From Hyphomicrobiales bacterium (lineage in GTDB: Bacteria > Pseudomonadota > Alphaproteobacteria > Rhizobiales > Rhizobiaceae), in contig UCKS01000012.1 of NCBI GenBank assembly GCA_900473045.1, positions 36,577-100,576 on the forward strand: a DNA stretch of 64,000 bases, given 5' to 3'. This document shows positions 26,242 through 35,490 of the stretch, in pieces. The position numbers and the translations under genes were made by a program. The stretch's first letter is position 1. Every line of letters begins with the position of its first letter. Under the pieces are notes generated by a model. The model was not told the origin of the DNA and did not search any database. It saw only the letters and a list, made by a program, of their open reading frames with translations.

Positions 26242-27264
26242 TTAGTTGTCGAAGCCGACCTTGTCGACCAACTCGCTTGCCTGCTTGCGATGGCTGACGA
26301 TTTCCGTCAGCGGCTTGGAATCGATCTTCAGTTCGCCGAACGAAGCGATGATCGGATCAACCGCAGCACCGGCCTTGACCGGATATTCGAAGTTGGCCTC
26401 CGCAAAGATCTTCTGGGCTTCGTCGGAGACGAGATATTCCAGAAGCTTGACGGCTTCGGCCTTGTTCGGTGCATTCTTGGCAACGGCAGCGCCGCTGATG
26501 TTGACCTGCGTACCACCGTCCTTGAACGTAGGCAGAATGACCTTGATGGCGTTGCTCCAGGTGACCTGCTCTTCGCCGCCCTTGCCCGAGCGCATCAGGC
26601 CGACATAGTAGGAATTGGCCACAGCGATGTCGCAGATACCACCGAGAATGTCCTTGGCGCCGTCACGGTCGCCACCGGCCGCCTTGCGGGCAAGATTGTC
26701 CTTGAGACCCGTCAGCCACTTTTCGGTTGTTTCAGCACCGTAATGGGCGATGTGGTCGGCAAACAGAGCCGTGTTGTAGGGATGCTGGCCGGAGCGAATG
26801 CAGATCTTGCCTTTCCATTTCGGATCGGCCAGGTCTTCATAGTTGAAGGCCGTCAGGTCGAGGTCCTTGGCGGCATAGATGACGCGGGCGCGCATCGACA
26901 GCGCAAACCAGTGATTGTTGGCGTCACGCAGCTGCGCGGGGATCGACTCGGTCAGAACGGTGGATTCGACCGGCTGGGTGATGCCCTTTTCGACGAGATC
27001 GATCAGGTTTCCGGCATCGACGGTCATCAGGATGTCGGCCGGCGAGCTTTCGCCTTCGGTGGCGACGCGCTCAGCCAGACCGTCCTTCATGAACACCGTG
27101 TTGACCTTGGTGCCTGTCGCTGCAGTGAACGAATCGAGCAGCGGCTGGATGAGGCCCGGCTCGCGGGTCGTGTAGATATTGAGTTCGGCAGCCGAAACAG
27201 CGCTCGTGCTGAGGAGCAATGACGCCATAAACAGGGTGGATTTTGCGACGCTTGACGTGTTCAT
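26242..27264 (-). CDS. Ferric iron ABC transporter substrate-binding protein (FbpA/FutA-like)
   Basis: A 340-residue periplasmic protein with a signal peptide (hydrophobic core TLFMASLLLSTSAVSA). The mature protein starts LNIYTTREPGLIQPLL and contains the C-terminal-lobe tandem tyrosines in VANSYYVGLM, which bind Fe(III) in FbpA/FutA proteins, plus YAAKDLD and IRSGQHPYNTALFA family segments. A TGA-N9-TCA box lies about 43 bases upstream, so iron repression through RirA is likely. The terminator immediately after the gene should keep it expressed above the permease. Confidence 0.92.
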   Translation of the reverse strand: MNTSSVAKSTLFMASLLLSTSAVSAAELNIYTTREPGLIQPLLDSFTAATGTKVNTVFMKDGLAERVATEGESSPADILMTVDAGNLIDLVEKGITQPVESTVLTESIPAQLRDANNHWFALSMRARVIYAAKDLDLTAFNYEDLADPKWKGKICIRSGQHPYNTALFADHIAHYGAETTEKWLTGLKDNLARKAAGGDRDGAKDILGGICDIAVANSYYVGLMRSGKGGEEQVTWSNAIKVILPTFKDGGTQVNISGAAVAKNAPNKAEAVKLLEYLVSDEAQKIFAEANFEYPVKAGAAVDPIIASFGELKIDSKPLTEIVSHRKQASELVDKVGFDN

Positions 27265-27306
27265 AACTCTCTCCAGATGGACGATGCCAAGCTGTCGAGC
27301 ATTAAT

Positions 27307-27321
27307 TGATGAAAGCAGTCA
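27307..27321 (-). promoter_or_regulatory. Iron-responsive operator (RirA-type) upstream of fbpA-like gene
   Basis: TGATGAAAGCAGTCA fits TGA-N9-TCA exactly and lies between the ATPase stop and the binding-protein start. This places a regulated promoter for the binding protein downstream of the ATPase gene. Confidence 0.65.
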
Positions 27322-27374
27322 AGTTTAAGCCATTGATTTTACCGTAAACAGCCTCGCCGATAGTGCGTGCCCGC

Positions 27375-28433
27375 CTACGCTGCCGGAAACACCAGCCAGC
27401 TATCTGGCAAAACCGAAAGGCCAACCGTCTCTGTATCCGGCGGCAAGCGGTGCATGGTTCGCACCTGCAGCGGCTGCTCCAGCCCATCGACGCTGATGGC
27501 AAGCTGCTCGACTTCGCCGAGGAACATGCGGCTTTTCAGCTGCCCGGAAAGATCGCCCCCCGGACCCGGAGTGACCGAAATGCCCTGCGGACGGATGTAA
27601 AGCGTTAACGGCGTCCCGTCACCGGCGTCGAGCGCTTGGGCAAAACGGCCGATAGCGGTTTCGACATGTCCGTTGCGATAGGCGCCGGAAACCTTGTTGA
27701 AAGCGCAGAAGAATTCGGCGGCATAGGCAGACACCGGGCGATCATGCAGATCGTAACCCGAACCGGCCTGAACGATCCGGCCAGCCTTCATCAACACCAC
27801 CCGGTCGCCGGCCGAAAGCGCCTCTTCCGGGTCATGGGTGACCATGATCACCGTCGTGCCGAGGCCTTTCAGCAGCGACAGCGTTTCATCACGAACCTTT
27901 TCCCTCAGCCCCCGGTCAAGATTGGAAAACGGCTCATCCATCAACAGAATGTCCGGTTGCGGAGCCAGCGCGCGGGCAAGAGCCACACGCTGCTGCTCGC
28001 CGCCCGACAGCATATGCGGATACCGTTCCTTGAGATGCACAATGCCGATATGGGCGATGACTTCAGCCGTTCTGGCCGTCGCTTCCTGTTTCGGGCGGCG
28101 CCTTAGACCGAACAGGATATTCTGCTCGACGGTCAGATGCGGGAACAGAGCGTAGTCCTGGAACACGAAGCCAATCTTGCGGTCTTCCGGCTCGACGAAG
28201 CGCGAGGGGCCGGAAACTTCCTGGCCATTCAGCAGGATACGGCCGCCATCGATAACATCCACCCCGGCAATCATCCGCAGCAAGGTCGATTTTCCGCAAC
28301 CGGACTGGCCGACGAGGCAGATGATTTCACCGGACGCAATCGTCAGCGATACGTCATCAAGCGCAACGGTCGCGCCGAAACGGCGGCTCACATTCCGAAG
28401 TTCAAGCGTCCGATCCTGGGCCTGCGGTGTCAA
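27375..28433 (-). CDS. Ferric iron ABC transporter ATP-binding protein (FbpC-like)
   Basis: A 352-residue ATPase with Walker [13 protein letters not shown]-loop VFQDYALFPHL, signature [13 protein letters not shown], Walker B ILLMDEPFSNLD and switch VTHDPEEA. The C-terminal regulatory domain includes LYIRPQGISVTP, as in FbpC. The frame opens at a TTG; no in-frame ATG precedes the first conserved strand, so a TTG start is likely, with GAGAGGAA and AGGA just upstream. It is placed upstream of the binding-protein gene but separated from it by a regulated promoter, so it may be transcribed independently. Confidence 0.9.
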   Translation of the reverse strand: MTPQAQDRTLELRNVSRRFGATVALDDVSLTIASGEIICLVGQSGCGKSTLLRMIAGVDVIDGGRILLNGQEVSGPSRFVEPEDRKIGFVFQDYALFPHLTVEQNILFGLRRRPKQEATARTAEVIAHIGIVHLKERYPHMLSGGEQQRVALARALAPQPDILLMDEPFSNLDRGLREKVRDETLSLLKGLGTTVIMVTHDPEEALSAGDRVVLMKAGRIVQAGSGYDLHDRPVSAYAAEFFCAFNKVSGAYRNGHVETAIGRFAQALDAGDGTPLTLYIRPQGISVTPGPGGDLSGQLKSRMFLGEVEQLAISVDGLEQPLQVRTMHRLPPDTETVGLSVLPDSWLVFPAA

Positions 28434-28745
28434 AATCCTGTCCCGTTCCTCTCTTCGCAGCCGCTGACCGGCTCCTGCAGGCCCGACTCATCGTTGGGCC
28501 CGTTATCAGTATATTTCGCGGAAAAGACAATCAGGTGGCTGCCGTGCCAGAAACGAATATACGCTGCCCTACGGCGCTTGGTGGCTGGCAGCCGATCGAT
28601 GCAGTGTTCATTCTGTTTGGTGGAGGGCTCTTCCGGCTCTGCCGGAAATCGCCGGTGCGGGCGGTTACTGAAGGGCAACGCACCCGGATCGGCGTCAAAA
28701 GCTTGCCGCAGGCCCGTCGTCAACCGGCGGGGAACAGCAATCGGC
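28434..28745. other. Intergenic region without a recognised gene
   Basis: About 310 bases between the FbpC-like and XRE genes. Reading frames across it show no family signature or ribosome-binding site and look like chance. It may hold the fbpC promoter; no iron box was found in it. Confidence 0.45.
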
Positions 28746-28997
28746 TTAAACTTCGGTTTCCAAAAGGGCCGATACGGGGACCTGGAGTGCTGCTGCTATC
28801 CTTCTCAACTTGGCCGGATCGGCATCGCTACCATCTTCAATGGCGGAAATCTCAGAATTCGCCAGGCCGCAGGTCACGGCAAGGTCTTCGATGCTGTAAC
28901 CGGCAGATTCGCGATAGGCTTTGACCCTGGACGCAACGGTTCCGCTGAACATAGCGCCGAGGCCAAGATTGTCGAAGTTATTGACTGCAATGGACAT
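28746..28997 (-). CDS. Small XRE-family helix-turn-helix regulator
   Basis: An 83-residue protein, essentially a single Cro/CI-type domain: RVKAYRESAGYSIEDLAVTC followed by LANSEISAIEDGSDADPAKL and the closing helix AAALQVPVSALL. AGGAG precedes the ATG by seven bases, supporting the start. It stands alone between iron and acylphosphatase genes. No effector domain is present, so it probably acts as a simple repressor; its target is unknown. Confidence 0.82.
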   Translation of the reverse strand: MSIAVNNFDNLGLGAMFSGTVASRVKAYRESAGYSIEDLAVTCGLANSEISAIEDGSDADPAKLRRIAAALQVPVSALLETEV

Positions 28998-29226
28998 GGA
29001 AGTCTCCTGTTGTGCATGAATCGAACGTCTGCGTTTATCGTTCCCCGTTTATGACTGATCGCAAAAATACGACCCCTTCTATTGCTGCAGCGCGTCATCG
29101 ACAAGTAAATATTGCTGCACCCGCTAGCTCATCCGGACAAGGGGCCTTTGGCCACGTTGGTGTGATCCGGAAAATTACATTCGAAGCAATGATCTGCGGA
29201 TATTTTCTCATCAGTTCGTCGAACGG

Positions 29227-29511
29227 CTATTTCGTGATACGAAATCCCGGCGGCACGCCCTCAACAAGGGCTGGTTCTGTCTTAACGTCGGTGACGGACG
29301 CCCCAGGAGGGCCTATCCGGCAGCGTTCCAGCATGGCGGCTACGGCTGCAGCAGGTCCGCAGATCAAGGCCGCCACCGATCCATCGGCTTCGTAGCGAAC
29401 CCAGCCGCACATGCGGAGCTTTTGCGCCTGACCCCGCATCCAGAACCGGAAGCCGACACCCTGGACACGCCCGGTTATGCGAACCAATACCGCTTTGGCT
29501 TCATCCGTCAT
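29227..29511 (-). CDS. acyP: Acylphosphatase
   Basis: A 94-residue protein, the normal acylphosphatase length. The signature VRITGRVQGVGFRFW contains the phosphate-binding loop and catalytic Arg, and the second conserved region appears as LRMCGWVRYEADGSVAALI (the catalytic Asn of the usual GWVRN position is Tyr-flanked here, so that residue deserves checking). It hydrolyses acyl phosphates such as acetyl phosphate. GGAGG six bases before the ATG fixes the start; the frame extends upstream without support. Confidence 0.9.
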   Translation of the reverse strand: MTDEAKAVLVRITGRVQGVGFRFWMRGQAQKLRMCGWVRYEADGSVAALICGPAAAVAAMLERCRIGPPGASVTDVKTEPALVEGVPPGFRITK

Positions 29512-29639
29512 GACGCCTCCATCAATTTCAGTCACACGAATCTGGAGCAGCCGCCAAAGATTACAAGCGTGTTTTCCAACGTGGCCTTCCCCTGCTATGG
29601 GAAGGTCGCCAATGGCTGGAACGCTAGGCTCTCGACACG

Positions 29640-29867
29640 ATGACAACAATGGAAATCGATATGGATACCGTGGAAATCAATGGCCGAAGCGATTTTGCTC
29701 TTTGGGCTATCCAGCGGGCGCAGGAAATCGTCATGGCCGAAGGTGCCGCTCTTGCTCTCGCGGCCCGCGACATGAACGAAAACGCCCTTCAGGAGAATGG
29801 CGCCGCACTTGGCAAGGCCATCGCGGATGCGATGCTCGAGGTTTTCGACGGCCTGATGGCCGAATAG
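29640..29867 (+). CDS. Hypothetical small protein, 75 aa
   Basis: A 75-codon frame with rhizobial codon preference and an acidic, alanine-rich helical product (core ALWAIQRAQEIVMAEGAALA). No family, signal or membrane segment is visible. The start could be any of three nearby ATGs (residues 1, 4 or 8), none with a strong ribosome-binding site. A very stable terminator immediately follows the stop, which supports a real transcription unit ending here. Confidence 0.5.
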   Translation: MTTMEIDMDTVEINGRSDFALWAIQRAQEIVMAEGAALALAARDMNENALQENGAALGKAIADAMLEVFDGLMAE

Positions 29868-29869
29868 CA

Positions 29870-29911
29870 GAAACAGGTCCGGCGAGCATCGCTGCCCGCC
29901 GGACCTGTTTC
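29870..29911. terminator. Bidirectional terminator
   Basis: A perfect 15-bp stem GAAACAGGTCCGGCG/CGCCGGACCTGTTTC with a 12-base loop lies between convergent genes. It begins two bases after the small gene's stop and lies about 40 bases past the opposing binding-protein stop. Confidence 0.8.
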
Positions 29912-29948
29912 GATATTGCCCGGCTCTCCGGGCTGGGCTGGTTGCGCC

Positions 29949-30806
29949 TTATAGCGGCGTAACGTCAAACCCGAACCATTTCTCCGACAGCGTCTTGATC
30001 GTGCCATCGGCCTTGGCGGCTTCGATAGCGGCGTTGAACATCGCCTTGAGTTCCGGGTCGGTCTTGCGAAGACCAACGGAACTACCACGTCCAAGGAAGC
30101 CACCCTGGAAGCGTGGACCTGCCGTCGTCATATCCTCGTTGCCGGGCTTTTCGGACGCCGTAGTCAGATAGGCCATCGACGCCATGACCAGATCGACGCG
30201 GCCGGCGGCCAAATCGAGATCGTGCTCTTCTGTCGTCTTGTATTCGCGAACCTCGACCACGCCCTTGAGGTATTTATCGACGAAGGAGGCGCCGGTCGAG
30301 GCGATCTGCACGCCGATGATCTTGCCCTGAAGCTGTGGCTTGATCGTCTCAAGGATGCTCAGCGCACCGGCTTCGTTGGACGCAAGCGAGAAGACTTCGC
30401 CCTTTGACGGCATGGCCGCCAGCGGGCTCGATTTCAGCGTGGCAAAGGCCTGACCGGTCGAGCCGTAGGAATTGCTGAAGTCGATGATTTTCTCGCGCTT
30501 TTCGGTCGCCGACATGCCGGAGATGATCGCATCGAATTTTCCGGCGTTCAGCGCCGGGATCATGCCATCGAAATTCTGGACGACGACTTCACACTCCACC
30601 TTCATATGGGCGCAGAGATATTTGGTCAGCTCGATTTCATAACCGTCGAGCGTGCCATCCGGCTTGGTGAAGTTGTAGGGTTTGAAGGCGCCTTCGGTCG
30701 CAATCGTCACACGCGTCCATTTCTTCTCTTCCGCATGTGCCCCAGCCGAAGCCAGCATCAGCGCCGAAAAGCAGGCTGCCTTGAAGATTGATCTGATGGT
30801 TTTCAT
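29949..30806 (-). CDS. Basic-amino-acid/opine-type ABC transporter substrate-binding protein
   Basis: A 285-residue periplasmic protein of the lysine/arginine/ornithine and opine (HisJ/OccT-like) family. The signal peptide is FKAACFSALMLASAGAHA. Mature-domain signatures are TEGAFKPYNFTKPDGTLDGY, FDAIISGMSATEKREKIIDF and ASTGASFVDKYL. The ATG chosen has AAAAGGGG upstream; the open frame runs 41 codons further without support. It is the last gene of a hydrolase-permease-permease-ATPase-binding protein operon. The imported compound is probably an amino acid conjugate that the M20 enzyme can split (inference). Confidence 0.9.
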   Translation of the reverse strand: MKTIRSIFKAACFSALMLASAGAHAEEKKWTRVTIATEGAFKPYNFTKPDGTLDGYEIELTKYLCAHMKVECEVVVQNFDGMIPALNAGKFDAIISGMSATEKREKIIDFSNSYGSTGQAFATLKSSPLAAMPSKGEVFSLASNEAGALSILETIKPQLQGKIIGVQIASTGASFVDKYLKGVVEVREYKTTEEHDLDLAAGRVDLVMASMAYLTTASEKPGNEDMTTAGPRFQGGFLGRGSSVGLRKTDPELKAMFNAAIEAAKADGTIKTLSEKWFGFDVTPL

Positions 30807-30852
30807 TGTTGCATTCCCCTTTTTTGATCGATTGTTGGTGGTGTCGCAGCAC

Positions 30853-31635
30853 TCATCCTTTGATGAACTGCCGGAAACGGTCGGATCTGGAATTTTCAAA
30901 GACGTCCTTCGGGCTGCCGTCTTCTTCAACCAGTCCCTTGTGCAGGAAGATCACCCGGCTGGAGACATCACGCGCGAAACCCATCTCGTGGGTGACGATC
31001 AGCATGGTGCGCCCCTCTTCGGCGAGCGACCGCATGACGCGCAGAACCTCTCCGACAAGCTCGGGATCAAGCGCCGATGTCGGCTCGTCGAACAGCATCA
31101 CGTCCGGCCGCATGGCGAGCGCACGGGCAATCGCCGCACGCTGCTGCTGGCCACCGGAGAGATGTGACGGATACTGATTGCGCTTGTCAGCAATGCCGAC
31201 CTTGGCAAGCAGCGCTTCGGCTTCCTCGATGCACTCCTTGCGCGGTCTTTTCTGCACGTGCACGGGAGCTTCGATGACATTTTCGAGAATGGTCTTGTGG
31301 GTCCACAGATTGAAGCTCTGGAACACCATGCCAAGCTTTGAGCGGACGCGGTCCACCTGCGCGATATCGGCGGGTTTGCTTTTGCCATTGCGGGCGGGAA
31401 CCATCCGGATCGTTTCGTTTCCGACCGTCACACTGCCGGAATCGGGCGTTTCCAGCATGTTGATGCAGCGCAGAAAGGTTGATTTTCCGGATCCGGAGGA
31501 ACCGAGGATCGAGACGACCTCGCCTTCCCGCGCATCAAGGGAAATCCCCTTGAGGACTTCGATCGGCCCAAAACTCTTATGGAGATTCTTGACGCTCAGC
31601 GCCGGCAGATCCGCCGCAGACATGGGAAGGTTCAT
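30853..31635 (-). CDS. Polar amino acid ABC transporter ATP-binding protein (HisP/OccP-like)
   Basis: A 260-residue ATPase with Walker [17 protein letters not shown]-loop [12 protein letters not shown], signature [15 protein letters not shown], Walker [15 protein letters not shown] and switch [11 protein letters not shown], the full HisP-type set. It overlaps the upstream permease gene by four bases and is followed by the binding-protein gene. It energises the two adjoining permeases. Confidence 0.93.
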   Translation of the reverse strand: MNLPMSAADLPALSVKNLHKSFGPIEVLKGISLDAREGEVVSILGSSGSGKSTFLRCINMLETPDSGSVTVGNETIRMVPARNGKSKPADIAQVDRVRSKLGMVFQSFNLWTHKTILENVIEAPVHVQKRPRKECIEEAEALLAKVGIADKRNQYPSHLSGGQQQRAAIARALAMRPDVMLFDEPTSALDPELVGEVLRVMRSLAEEGRTMLIVTHEMGFARDVSSRVIFLHKGLVEEDGSPKDVFENSRSDRFRQFIKG

Positions 31636-32357
31636 CGCGCATCTCCTGCAATAACCGCCTCTGCGGCGTTTTCCGGTTGCCGCAAATGCGGGCTGAGCTT
31701 GAATTCGACCAACTGGACGAGGCGCGTCAGAAGGAAATTGATCGCCAGGTAGATGAAGCCTGCCACGAGAAACACTTCGATGGCGCGGTAGGTCTCGGAG
31801 ATGATCCGCGCGGCAACGCCGGTGACCTCCATGATCGTGATGATCGAAGCGAGCGACGTTGCCTTGATCATCGAGATCATCTCGTTGCCGTAACCCGGCA
31901 GTGCCTGGCGGATTGCCAGCGGCAGAACGATACGGCGGAAGACCATCAATCGCGGCATGCCGCAGGCGCGCGCCGCCTCGATCTGCCCATGCGGAACCGA
32001 CAGCAATCCGCCGCGGATGATCTCGCTAGCATAGGCCGCCGTGTTCAGGCTGAGCGCGATTACCGCGCACCAGTAGGCGTCGCGAAGGACTGGCCAGAAG
32101 ATGCTGTGGCGGACCGCCGGAAACTGGCTGAGGCCGTAATAGATCAGGAAGATCTGGACGAGCAGCGGTGTGCCGCGAAAAATGAAGACATAGGCACGCG
32201 CAAACCAGTCGAGAACCACGATGCCCGAGGTCCGCGCCAGAGCCAGGGCCAGAGCCAGTATGGCACCAAGGGCAATCGCAGTAGCAGCAAGCGACAAGGT
32301 CAGCGGCAGGGCCGAAACGAGGCTGATAAACGTTTCCTGTGTAAACTCCCAATCCAT
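31632..32357 (-). CDS. Polar amino acid ABC transporter permease (HisM/OccM-like)
   Basis: A 241-residue inner-membrane protein with about five helices. [18 protein letters not shown] and the EAA-type loop [20 protein letters not shown] mark the HisMQ/GlnP family. Its start shares one base with the preceding permease gene (TGATG-type arrangement) and it overlaps the ATPase gene, so translation is coupled. It pairs with the neighbouring permease as a heterodimer. Confidence 0.92.
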   Translation of the reverse strand: MDWEFTQETFISLVSALPLTLSLAATAIALGAILALALALARTSGIVVLDWFARAYVFIFRGTPLLVQIFLIYYGLSQFPAVRHSIFWPVLRDAYWCAVIALSLNTAAYASEIIRGGLLSVPHGQIEAARACGMPRLMVFRRIVLPLAIRQALPGYGNEMISMIKATSLASIITIMEVTGVAARIISETYRAIEVFLVAGFIYLAINFLLTRLVQLVEFKLSPHLRQPENAAEAVIAGDAR

Positions 32358-33076
32358 CAGCCTCTCCTCACGCCTCGGCTGAAATGACGTTCAGCCTGCC
32401 GCATGGCGATGCTGGAGACGGTCGAGATGGCGAGATAGATCAGGCCGGCGATCAGGTAGAAATCGAAGGGCAGACCGGTCGAGCCGGCGCCGATCTGAGA
32501 CTGGCGCAAAAGCTCAACAACGCCGGTGATGGACACCAGGGCTGACTCTTTCAGGACCACCTGCCAGACATTGCCGAGGCCCGGCAGCGCATGACGCAAG
32601 GTCAAAGGCGCAATGATACGCCGGAAGCGCAGCGAGCGGGACATGCCGCAGGCAATCGCCGCCTCGATCTCACCGCGATGGACCGCTTTGAAGGCGCCGC
32701 GAAAGACTTCGGTGTGTTGCGCGCCCGAGGTGATCCCGACCGCAAGCGCGCCGGCGAGAAAACCGGGGAAACTGATGAAGCCATCGGCACCAAAAAGCCT
32801 GCCGATCGAGGTGATTGCAGCGCTTCCACCGAAGTAGAGAAGATAGATGACGAGAAGATCCGGTATACCGCGCAGGACGGTCGTATAGGCATCGGCTGCG
32901 ACGCGCAGTGTTCGCCCGCCGGAAATCTTGGCCCAGGCACCGAATGTACCGATGACGGCGCCGATCGTGTAGCCGGACAGTGCAATGAGAATGGTCATCC
33001 AGGCACCGGCGATCAACGCCTTTGCCCAGCCGTCCGGGCCAAAGCTCAACAGATCGAAAAAGCCCGGCTGGGTCAT
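32357..33076 (-). CDS. Polar amino acid ABC transporter permease (HisQ/OccQ-like)
   Basis: A 239-residue permease of the same family, with VLRGIPDLLVIYLLYFGG and the loop IEAAIACGMSRSLRFRRIIA. The ATG after GGAAGCGTC is chosen; a TTG nine codons earlier is also in frame. It is directly downstream of the M20 hydrolase gene (about 50 bases). Confidence 0.9.
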   Translation of the reverse strand: MTQPGFFDLLSFGPDGWAKALIAGAWMTILIALSGYTIGAVIGTFGAWAKISGGRTLRVAADAYTTVLRGIPDLLVIYLLYFGGSAAITSIGRLFGADGFISFPGFLAGALAVGITSGAQHTEVFRGAFKAVHRGEIEAAIACGMSRSLRFRRIIAPLTLRHALPGLGNVWQVVLKESALVSITGVVELLRQSQIGAGSTGLPFDFYLIAGLIYLAISTVSSIAMRQAERHFSRGVRRG

Positions 33077-33127
33077 GACGCTTCCGTTCTGGATGGGTGG
33101 CAAGCCACCCCGCCTTGGAAGGTTGGC

Positions 33128-34555
33128 TTATTGGCCATTTGTGCTCTCCGGCAGGGGCGGATAAACGTCATCCGGGATGGGATTGATGAAGGGATTTCCG
33201 TCGAGGCGCTCCCTGTGGTCCGCCTTGGCGGCTTCGATCAGAGCCGGATTGGCGATGAGGTCGAGCGCTGTGCTCGCCATGACCTTTGCTGCATATTCCA
33301 TGCCCTTGTGCGCCGCTGGCAGCTTGCCTTGCGCCACCAGCTGCCAAGAGTGCCCGGGCGTACCAATCGCATAGGTTGCGCCGCGCATCTGCACGGTCGG
33401 GACGACCCAGCTGACGGTGCCGACATCCGTCGAACCGACGATCGAGCCATCGCCACCGCCCAGCGGATAGATCAGATCGCAGAGTGCTTGCCCCTTTTTC
33501 GGCTTGATACCGAAGCGGGCATAGGACGCCGCGATATCTTCCGGCGAGAATGTCTGCTGGAATTTCAGTGCGGTATCGTTGTCGGCGGCATCAAAGGCGG
33601 GCGGGCCGAGACGCTGGAGGTTGGCGAACATGCATTCCTCAAGTGGCGTATTTCCGACCAGATTGGCGTCGCCGCTGACGACTTCGCTGCGCACCGTCGT
33701 CTCAGTCATCAAGGCGGCGCCCTCGGCGATTTTCTTGATGCGTTCGACAAGGCCGAGCAATTCAGTCAGCGTGCGCGCGCGGATCAGATAGCGCACCGTC
33801 GCCCGGGCCTGGACGACATTCGGCGCCGCGCCACCGGCATCGGTGATCGCATAGTGGATGCGCGCCGATGACGGCATATGCTCGCGCATGTAGTTTGCGC
33901 CGACATTCATCAACTCGACGGCATCAAGCGCACTGCGGCCGAGATGCGGCGTTGCAGACGCATGCGAGGCGCGGCCGCTGAAGTGGAAATTCAGTTCGTT
34001 GCAGGCCAGCGATATCGGGTTGTTGACGCCGGAGAATGCCGCCGGATGCCAGGATATGGCAATATCCACATCATCGAAAACACCGGCACGAACCATGAAC
34101 CCCTTGGACGACCCCCCCTCTTCGGCCGGGCAGCCATAATAGCGCACCCGTCCCTTCAGACCGTTCGCAGCCAGGAAGTCCTTGACCGCCGCAGCGGCCA
34201 TCATTGAGCCGGAGCCCAAAAGGTTATGGCCGCAGCCATGACCATTGCCACCGGAGACGAGCGGTCGCTGCTCAGCGACGCCGGCTTCCTGGCTGAGGCC
34301 GGGCAAGGCATCGAACTCGCCGAGAATGGCAATCACCGGACCACCGTCGCCGGCTTCGCCCATGACGGCGGTCGGAAGCCCTGCAACATTGCGTTCGACC
34401 CGAAATCCCTCTTCCGTCAGCAGGCGCGTATGCTCCTCACAGGCGCGGAATTCCTCGTAGTTTGTTTCAGGCGCATCCCAGACACGATCGCTGAGCGTGA
34501 AGAAAGCATCACGTTTCGCTTCAACGAAATCCCAAACGGAATTGGAGTTTTTCAT
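33128..34555 (-). CDS. M20-family amidohydrolase (AbgB-like)
   Basis: A 475-residue cytoplasmic metallo-amidohydrolase. Metal-site segments include ILGEFDALPGLSQ, GNGHGCGHNLLG, YGCPAEEGGSSKG (catalytic Glu pair) and a dimerisation segment NFHFSGRASHASATPHLG. The closest functional model is AbgB, a subunit of p-aminobenzoyl-glutamate hydrolase; others split N-acyl amino acids. It is the first gene of the importer operon, divergent from a GntR regulator. This order suggests uptake followed by amide cleavage of an acylated amino acid. The ATG has only a modest ribosome-binding site. Confidence 0.9.
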   Translation of the reverse strand: MKNSNSVWDFVEAKRDAFFTLSDRVWDAPETNYEEFRACEEHTRLLTEEGFRVERNVAGLPTAVMGEAGDGGPVIAILGEFDALPGLSQEAGVAEQRPLVSGGNGHGCGHNLLGSGSMMAAAAVKDFLAANGLKGRVRYYGCPAEEGGSSKGFMVRAGVFDDVDIAISWHPAAFSGVNNPISLACNELNFHFSGRASHASATPHLGRSALDAVELMNVGANYMREHMPSSARIHYAITDAGGAAPNVVQARATVRYLIRARTLTELLGLVERIKKIAEGAALMTETTVRSEVVSGDANLVGNTPLEECMFANLQRLGPPAFDAADNDTALKFQQTFSPEDIAASYARFGIKPKKGQALCDLIYPLGGGDGSIVGSTDVGTVSWVVPTVQMRGATYAIGTPGHSWQLVAQGKLPAAHKGMEYAAKVMASTALDLIANPALIEAAKADHRERLDGNPFINPIPDDVYPPLPESTNGQ

Positions 34556-34590
34556 GGCGTATGGGACCTGCCTGTCTTATAGTTACCAAT

Positions 34591-34602
34591 ATTGGCGCCA
34601 AT
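34591..34602. promoter_or_regulatory. 12-bp palindrome in the divergent hydrolase/gntR region
   Basis: ATTGGCGCCAAT is a perfect palindrome, 36 bases upstream of the M20 hydrolase start. It is a candidate operator, but the element was not matched to a known GntR consensus. Confidence 0.35.
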
Positions 34603-34742
34603 TTATGATACAAAAATAAATTGCGCAACCGGCGCCGATGAATAATTTTAATCGGGTGATCTGCGTTGCAATGGCAAAAACTCGGCTACAAGAAAAAGTC
34701 AGGTCGGCATGCGCCGCCTGTCTACGACAACAGGAAGAATTC

Positions 34743-35390
34743 ATGAGCGAGGTTCAAAGTGAAACGGCTGCCGGATCCGAAGAACGGGACGTCACCGAGC
34801 TTGTTCTTCAAGATATCCTCACCGGCCTGCTGCCTGCGGGCACCTGGCTGAAGCAGATCGACCTCGAACGCCGGTATGACTGCACAAGACCGGAAGTCCG
34901 CCGCGCGTTGGACCGGCTTTCGCAGAAGCGGCTGGTCGCCCACGTGCCCAATCGGGGCTACCACGTCCACCAGCCCGATGACCGGCACGCCAAGGAAGTC
35001 GGCGATATCCGTGTCATCCTCGAGACCGCCGTTGCCGACATGATGGTGGCCAACGCAACCCCCGACAGCATCGCCACATTGCGTGGGCTTGCCAGGTATT
35101 TCGACGAAATGACCCTGACGGGGACAATCCTGGAACACTACGAAGCCAACCTGGCCTTCCATCGCGAGTTGCTGCTTCTGGGTGGCAATCAGGAACTGGT
35201 CGACTTGGTGTCCGAAATTCGCCAACGCACATCGTCAGCCCCCGTTTCGCAATGGCGGACCCGGGCGCGCATCGAGAAATCGGGCCGCGAGCATCACATG
35301 ATGGTCGATGCACTCGAAGCCCGTGACGCGGAGCAACTGAAACGGCTTATAGCCCTGCATATCCGTCAACCGACCGACACGCCGAAATAG
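34743..35390 (+). CDS. GntR-family transcriptional regulator (FCD/FadR type)
   Basis: A 215-residue regulator. The winged helix is visible in residues about 20-80 (LPAGTWLKQIDLERRYDCTR then RALDRLSQKRLVAHVPNRGY), followed by an all-helical ligand domain with FCD-type histidines (AFHRELLL; REHHMMVDAL). AGGAAG before the ATG of MSEVQSE gives the start; an upstream in-frame ATG would add 35 residues without support. Divergence from the M20-importer operon makes that operon its likely target, with an amino acid derivative as effector. Confidence 0.88.
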   Translation: MSEVQSETAAGSEERDVTELVLQDILTGLLPAGTWLKQIDLERRYDCTRPEVRRALDRLSQKRLVAHVPNRGYHVHQPDDRHAKEVGDIRVILETAVADMMVANATPDSIATLRGLARYFDEMTLTGTILEHYEANLAFHRELLLLGGNQELVDLVSEIRQRTSSAPVSQWRTRARIEKSGREHHMMVDALEARDAEQLKRLIALHIRQPTDTPK

Positions 35391-35490
35391 ACGCGGTGAT
35401 GATCGCGCGTCTGAAGTCGGCTGGGTTGATCAGCGCCGGTTCGTTGTAGATAATCGGCACGAATTTCGGGAAATACGACGGAGGCGCATC

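Noticed and set aside
28427..28924. 165-codon plus-strand frame between FbpC-like and XRE genes
   Set aside because: No ribosome-binding site or family features, and it runs antisense through the XRE gene.
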